Source: Acanthacorydalis orientalis
Lineage: Eukaryota > Arthropoda > Insecta > Megaloptera > Corydalidae
DNA length: 64,000 nt
Direction of reading: 5' to 3'
Assembly: GCA_034766995.1 (NCBI GenBank)
Contig: CM068325.1
Location: 895,995-959,994, forward strand
Shown here one piece after another: positions 58,800-64,000 of this stretch. The translations under genes and the position numbers were made by a program. Position 1 is the stretch's first letter. Every line of letters begins with the position of its first letter. The notes under the pieces are model-generated. The model saw only the letters and a list, made by a program, of their open reading frames with translations. It was not told the DNA's origin and ran no database searches.

Positions 58800-60090
58800 C
58801 GAGGGTGGTCCCAGAAGTACCCGACCTGACCTAGAGATGGCGCTATTTGTTTAAAAAATATCGCTGCATTAGAAAGTACACAATCTATAAAGCATATGTT
58901 TCAAGTTTGAGGACACCACGTTGTTTAGAATTTGTTTGGCAGCCATCAATAGTGAACGTTTTCAGTGAATTTGTGAAAATGGCGAAAATTGGTCATCGTT
59001 ACGTGATACAATACTTTTATTTGAAAAGCCTCAGCCCAACCAATATAAAAGCTGAACTGGATTCTACTCCGGGTGAGTCTGCTCCTTCGTTTACAACAGT
59101 GAAATATTGGGTAGCAGAGTTTAATCGAGGCCGTACGAGCTGCCGAGACGAGCATCGCAGTGGTCGACCAAATGAGGTGACGACTCCAGGAATGGTGAAG
59201 AAAATCCACAAAGCGGTACTGGATGATCGTCGACTGAAAGTGCGCGAGCTAACAGACATAGTAGGCATTTCAGAAAGTGCGGTACGTCGCATATTATCTG
59301 AAAATTTCTACATGAGAGAGCTGTGAGCAAGATGGGTGCCGCGTTTGCTCCCACTCGAGCAAAAACCGTATCGTGAAGATGTTTTAATTGAATGTTTAGC
59401 GAAGTTTCACAGCAACAAAGCAGAATTGTTGCGCCGTTTCATAACCATGGATGAAACATGGGTCCATCACTTCACACCCGAGACAAAAGAACAATCAAAA
59501 CAATGGACTGAAAAGGGAGAACCGGCTCCAAAGGAGGCGAAGACCGTTTCATCTGCAGGCTAGGTCATGGCGTCGGTTTTTTGGGATGCGCGTGGAATAA
59601 TTTTCATTGACTATCTTGAAAAAGGAAAAACTATCAACGGCGAGTATTATGCGAACTTATTACACCGTTTGAGCGAAGAAATCAAGCAAAAACGGCCGCA
59701 TTTGGCTAAGAAGAAAGTGTTGTTTCATCAAGACAATGCACCAGCTCACAAATCCGTCATTGCAATGGTCAAAATTAATGAATTAGTTTCAATTGCTACC
59801 TCATGCACCCTATTCGCCAGATTTAGCCCCCTCGGATTATTTTCTGTTCCTAAACTTGAAAAAATGGCTCAGTGGTCAAAGATTTCCCAACGATGAAGAA
59901 GTGATGTCGGCAGTTAATGGGTATTTTGAGGAGCAAGACAGTTCTTATTATAAAAAGGGTATTGAACTTATTGAACATCGCTGGGAAAAGTGTATAGAGC
60001 TGAAAGGGGATAATGTTGAAAAATAGATATATTTTTTTCCAAAATTTTTGTGTTTTCTTTGTTGGGTCGGGTACTTCTGAGACCACCCTC

Positions 60091-60091
<1 letters not shown>
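58800..60091 (+). mobile_element. mariner DNA transposon, 1292 bp
   Basis: Terminal inverted repeats of about 28 bp, CGAGGGTGGTCYCAGAAGTA then CCCGACC, differ at one position between the ends. TA dinucleotides flank both sides (58798-58799 and 60092-60093), the expected Tc1/mariner target duplication. It is inserted in a TA-rich small repeat whose two halves are visible as AAATT(C/T)CTGATAA at 58638 and 60121. Length and a single gene are normal for mariner. Confidence 0.92.
58979..60026 (+). pseudogene. mariner transposase (two stops, one frameshift)
   Basis: About 349 codons, the usual mariner length. The N-terminal helix-turn-helix region includes KYWVAEFNRGRTSCRDEHRS and SESAVRRIL; the catalytic domain has the D,D34D triad at MDETW, HQDNAPAH and SPDLAPSDY. 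A TGA follows MREL at 59324, a TAG precedes VMASVFWD at 59561, and the frame shifts near 59785 (two bases short) between the second and third catalytic Asp. The enzyme is therefore inactive. Confidence 0.9.
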
Positions 60092-60093
<2 letters not shown>

Positions 60094-60124
<31 letters not shown>

Positions 60125-61850
60125 TTCTGATAAAATTTTGCAAGCATATTTCTAAAAAAAATGTTCCAGTGATCGAAATAAGAGACGGACTCTGATCGAG
60201 CGAAGAGGTTCCATCACTCCTGCCAACATCGAAGATTAATTAAAATGTAGTCTAGTTTATACGAAGTTTCATCGGATACTTTGTTGGCGCGCCGATCGTA
60301 TCTATTTACATGGACGACGAGGCGAATGGAGTCTGCAAGCACGAATAAATTCATTATACGTTCGAGTCCACGGGAACCTGTCGAAAAATCTGATTAAAAT
60401 TGCCTGCGGTCCAGTTTACTTTCGTTCGGGTTTCTCTCGATCAGTCATCAGTTGATTATGTAACTCGCGCCAGTTTCATTCGAGTCGGTCTCGTCACGCG
60501 CCACCGTGCGACGTGACTCTGCCAGTTCTCTCCGTCGTGTCTTCAATTCGCCGGATCGAGTAGGTGAATGGGAGCGCGAGGGAGAGAACGAGTCGTCAAC
60601 ACACCACCGTTCTTGCACTCGACGAGACGTCTTAAACAGCCATGAATCGATCGTCGAGGAGTGGTCGTTCGACGACTGTCGACCACGTATCCATCGAGTG
60701 GATAGCAGCGTCAGAGCGAAGAACCGTGCCCGGTAATGGAAACGACGGCACCGCGTGAGAAAAGAGACGAAGAAGCAGCTACAGAAATCCGGTCCTGCGG
60801 TACACACACATGTATATGTGTGTGTGTGTGTATGTATATATAATACCTTCTGGCACATGATAGACTGCAAAGCGACAAAACTTCGTGACAGATCGAGGAA
60901 AAGGCCATACATTCGGTCACTATAGTTGACATGCTCGCCTGTACGTTCGCCCAGAGAAATCTTCTTCCATGGAACATTGCCACGAAGCCCTGGTGACTGA
61001 ACGTCGTTGATCGTGGTTGCCTGTCCAGTCAGCGTCGCCGTACGCCACAAGTTTCATTCTTCGCGCGTTGAGTACTCGTACTCTTTTTGTCTAGTGTACC
61101 ATTCAAGCAAAGAAGCACTGTTTTTGCGGCTGGCCAGTGTCTTTGTGTGAATATATAAATTCTTGTACATATCACGTTACGGTTCCCGCGAAAAAATTTT
61201 CTTCACTACAAAAAATTCGCATTCCATCTGCATTTAACCATACGAAAAGTATTTCAATGAAACTGTATTTCAAATATTCAAAAGTTTTCGGTTTTATCAT
61301 TTCTATAAAGAAACAAAGGTGACATTTATTTACTACTTTCTCTGAGAGAAAATTTCACTGAATAGTCAGCGTACGTTGCCACTTCTACACCGCGTTGGGG
61401 TTGCAGATATGTCGAAGATCTACCGAACCTAATCTAATACAAATACAAAAAGCTGAACCCATTCTAGGTAAATCTGTAGTCCAAATCGTACACTCGCCGG
61501 TAAAATCTGAAGGGGATGTTATTTTCCAAAATATGTGGAGGGGAGGGATAATCAAATCCCCAAAGTTTTGCTTGTTCCGTTAGGAGTCTCTTATTACTTC
61601 CGCTCTGATCTCCGGCAATTGCATGTCCCGAATGTCCTTTTTCGACATATCACGTCCAATATATGATGATGGATTCTATCTTATTCTATCTTGAATCGAC
61701 TGTTTTCCCGAGATGACTCGAGTCTGGTTTCTCTGCGTTGTCCAAATTTCTTTCCAGCGCCATGTTGTGAGGACTTCTTCCATTGCAGTGAGCCATATCA
61801 ATTTTGCGTTCGTGTGACTCGACCGAGATTGCAATCTGTTTTTTCCATGT
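60094..61850. other. No gene recognised
   Basis: 60200-61050 is GC-richer, with overlapping open frames on both strands. One minus-strand piece, GNVPWKKISLGERTGEHVNY to IMCQK at 60990-60850, ends in a donor-like AAG/GTATTA and could be an exon, but I cannot name it. 60810-60840 is a TGTG/CACA microsatellite. 61050-61850 shows no persistent frame. Confidence 0.4.
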
Positions 61851-61857
61851 CTTGGGA

Positions 61858-62003
61858 GTGTTTTCCTCCGTATCTATTCCGCTCTTATGAGTTTGGCGAT
61901 ATTTTTTCCATGTCCGGGAGGTGTCTTCCTCCGTATCCCGTCTGCTATTATGAAACTGCCGATATTTTCTCCCTCTTCGGGAGTTGTCTTCCTCTGTATT
62001 CGA
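61858..62003 (+). repeat. 63-bp in-frame tandem repeat (2.3 units)
   Basis: Units at 61858-61920, 61921-61983 and a partial one at 61984 share TCTTCCTCYGTAT, TATTATGA and GCGATATTTT boxes. 63 is a multiple of three and one frame (61691-62011) stays open through all units, giving a 21-residue repeat (CLPPYPVCYYETADIFSLFGS type). There is no other sign of a gene. Confidence 0.5.
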
Positions 62004-62169
62004 CGATTTAAATTAAACTGGCAGTGATTTAAATTCAAATTACACTTAAGGGAACTCCAAATATATAATGAATACGTTCAATAAGAGCAGATTTAAATTT
62101 AAATATTATTTTAGAGTTCCATGATTCATTAGTAATAAATACAAATCTGTCAAGAATATTCATATAATA

Positions 62170-62805
62170 GATGATTTTTGGTTGAGTGGCCGATGTTTTA
62201 TCGCTTTCGGATCCAGATGATTCCATCGTGGATGCGGAAAGCGATAGATCTGATTTATGGCTCTCAGAGGAGCCTTCTCTTTTTTATCTGGCTCGCTTCC
62301 GGTCAGATTGGGGATAGGATGTACAGTTTTGGGAGTCTTTGGAACTGACTCCCTCGGTTTTTCAAATTTTTTCTTCTGGACTATTTATTATTATTGCTTT
62401 GACGACGGACGGTTTCTCGAAAGACACGGTAAAGGGCACTGCAGATGGGGCTTCAGCGAGCGCTGGAGTCGCAGCAGTCTGCGTATTCATGTCCGGTGTC
62501 TGCGTTGAAGTTCTCGCTGTTGGACGTTGTTTCGATACAACGTGAGCAAAAGATGTCTGAAGCGCAACTGGAGTTATTTGAATAGTTTCCTAGCTTCGCC
62601 GATCGAGATCCTTTAAACGGTTTTAATCCCTTGAATCGCACGTTCCTCCTTATACTTTGGGCAGTGGCGCCCGCCTCAATTCACACAGGTCATTGGTTCC
62701 TTACAGATGGAACCCAAGTGAACTGGTTTGCCACAAACGCAAATCGATGTCTTTGCGGTGCGTCGGTCATAAATATGATCGAATTTCTGACAGTGGAAAT
62801 GTTGT
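62170..62805 (-). mobile_element. ORF1 fragment of the I/Jockey-like element, inverted
   Basis: Read on the minus strand, it has knuckle 1 with changes (FHCQKFDHIYDRRTAKTS), intact knuckle 2 (CVCGKPVHLGSICKEP), then, after indels and stops, the C-terminal GSSESHKSDLSLSASTMESS. The order is that of ORF1 at 47500-48140. The first knuckle has Asp for Gly before His and lacks its last Cys. Confidence 0.8.
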
Positions 62806-62965
62806 TTCAATGAAATAATCTTAAGCGTTTGGCACACATACATTAGCGTTTCGAACTGAGGGGTGATTAGAATGCAAGTCCGCAAACGGGGTGTGTTCTT
62901 AATTTATAGTTTGTGTTCAGGTGCTAATGACCTTAGTTGTCGATGCCGCCCTAAATCTCCAATAA
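62806..62965 (+). mobile_element. 3' UTR fragment of the same element, plus strand
   Basis: TTAAGCGTTTGGCACACATA through CGCAAACGGGGTG and GCTAATGACCTTAGTTGTCG match 52150-52285 of the complete element in direct orientation. It abuts the inverted ORF1 piece at about 62805. Confidence 0.85.
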
Positions 62966-64000
62966 CTCACAACGGGCCGGTCTCCGACAGATTATCATTT
63001 TTTTTAAACATCCGAGTAATTTTCTACGAGGTTTTCAAAAATCAAACATCAAACATCGGCTCAAAGCACTTTTGATGAATCCGTTAATTCCAGAACTCTG
63101 GTATTATATCTTGTGGCAACAAGCACACTTGTTTCCCGTTGGGAGAAATTTGTGCAGGTCAGTGGTGTTCACGTTTTATAGTAAATATATTTTTTAACTG
63201 ATATCCGCGTCTTTATACCCGATACGTAAAAATCGCAATTATTTTTGCACCAACCTTATAATTATGTTTACATGTTATGCCATAAAATGATATACATACA
63301 CATAGTTTTTTTTACCTGCGAGTCTGAAACATCATTCTGTTTATAGTTGTATCACAACGGTATAGAAGGCGCCGTCCATCACGTTGATCAAAAATTTACT
63401 TTATTGATTAGGTAACATGTTTAGGTAACAGACATTTTGGCCAGATACAAATTGAAAGAAAATGTATTTAGGAATTGAATATTTTTTTATTAATGTTCCA
63501 ATAATACAGATAGACAGGACAATAACAATGTTTATATATGGATAAAAAACAAGTATTTACATATACAAAAAATATTGAAAATTCAATTAAATCACTGTTC
63601 ATAATTTGCAGACTGTATTCTGTACTGTACTTACAGTTCATTAAAATAAGTCTTCATTTGTTGCATAGCTCACTATTAGACAAATATGAGAACAATTCTT
63701 CCCTCTTGTAATCTTGACATGTGACATACAGTACAAATGAAATTAATTGGTAGAGAAATGTAAAAATAACTCGTTAAGATAGAAATTAAGAAACAGTGTG
63801 CTGAAGAGAATAGTTTTATAATTGCGAATGATTAAAATTGAAAAATTACATTGAAAAAAGATGTTCAACACGCCAAAAGCTGAATTTACTAATATCCTCA
63901 ATAAAAAAAAATAGATTAAGGAAAAATCTCTACACACGAGACCGATATTAGAGAAATAAGTCAGTTGGATTCAATCAGTAAATAATATCAATTTCTACTA
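62966..64000. other. AT-rich stretch, no gene seen
   Basis: No long frame, repeat array or recognisable RNA gene is visible in this interval on either strand. Confidence 0.6.

Noticed and set aside
60448..61050. 200-codon minus-strand frame
   Set aside because: No ATG start near the beginning, runs through a CA/TG microsatellite, and overlaps other open frames; at most one small exon-like piece near 60850-60990 is plausible.

Overview
The window looks like nuclear DNA of an arthropod, most likely an insect and possibly a hymenopteran. The reasons are spliced eukaryotic genes, mariner, piggyBac-like, Ty3/Gypsy and I/Jockey-type non-LTR elements, arthropod-style TATA+TCAGT promoter signals, and GC/CpG-rich islands set in AT-rich, satellite-dense DNA. 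The taxon is an inference. I see no bacterial-type genes, CRISPR or tRNA/rRNA genes.

Layout. 1-4225: two AT-rich satellites (about 184 bp with an orientation switch, then an exact 175-bp array) that run into the first visible exon of a GC-rich coiled-coil gene at 4235-7765 (+), best read as an outer dynein arm docking protein (ODAD3/CCDC151-like), 5' end missing. Its last intron and its 3' flank carry two direct copies of one 170-195-bp repeat array. 9594-11142: an 81-bp array with trimeric higher-order structure. 11205-20340 (copy A) and 32520-44890 (copy B): a large segmental duplication that is mostly non-coding by ORF comparison. It carries conserved splice signals and promoter motifs, and an intron built of 3'-splice-site-like repeats. 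Between the copies, 20340-29620 is a 122-bp minisatellite (63 units in five runs) interrupted by four copies of a block holding a decayed Myb-domain fragment and a 204-bp piggyBac-like MITE. At 29820-30484 (-) lies a better preserved two-exon piece whose spliced product reads as a RAP1 (TERF2IP)-type Myb domain. Related Myb, BRCT-like and acidic-linker pieces are scattered on the minus strand of A and B (17231-17761, 20013-20267, 41820-42193, 44565-45812). The 122-bp unit appears to derive from the stretch just downstream of the Myb domain.

45902-46225 (-) holds two well-formed exons of an unrecognised gene. 46321-52318 (+) is a nearly intact non-LTR retrotransposon with three zinc knuckles in ORF1 and EN-RT-RNase H in ORF2; ORF2 is broken once by a frameshift and once by a stop. 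52320-53690 is another satellite. 54796-58610 (-) is a decayed Gypsy element lacking integrase, 58800-60091 (+) a decayed mariner, and 62170-62965 a rearranged fragment of the same non-LTR family. The remainder shows nothing I can name.

The most unusual item is the dispersed RAP1-like Myb material and its conversion into a large minisatellite. Most of the window is explained by satellites, duplication and transposons.
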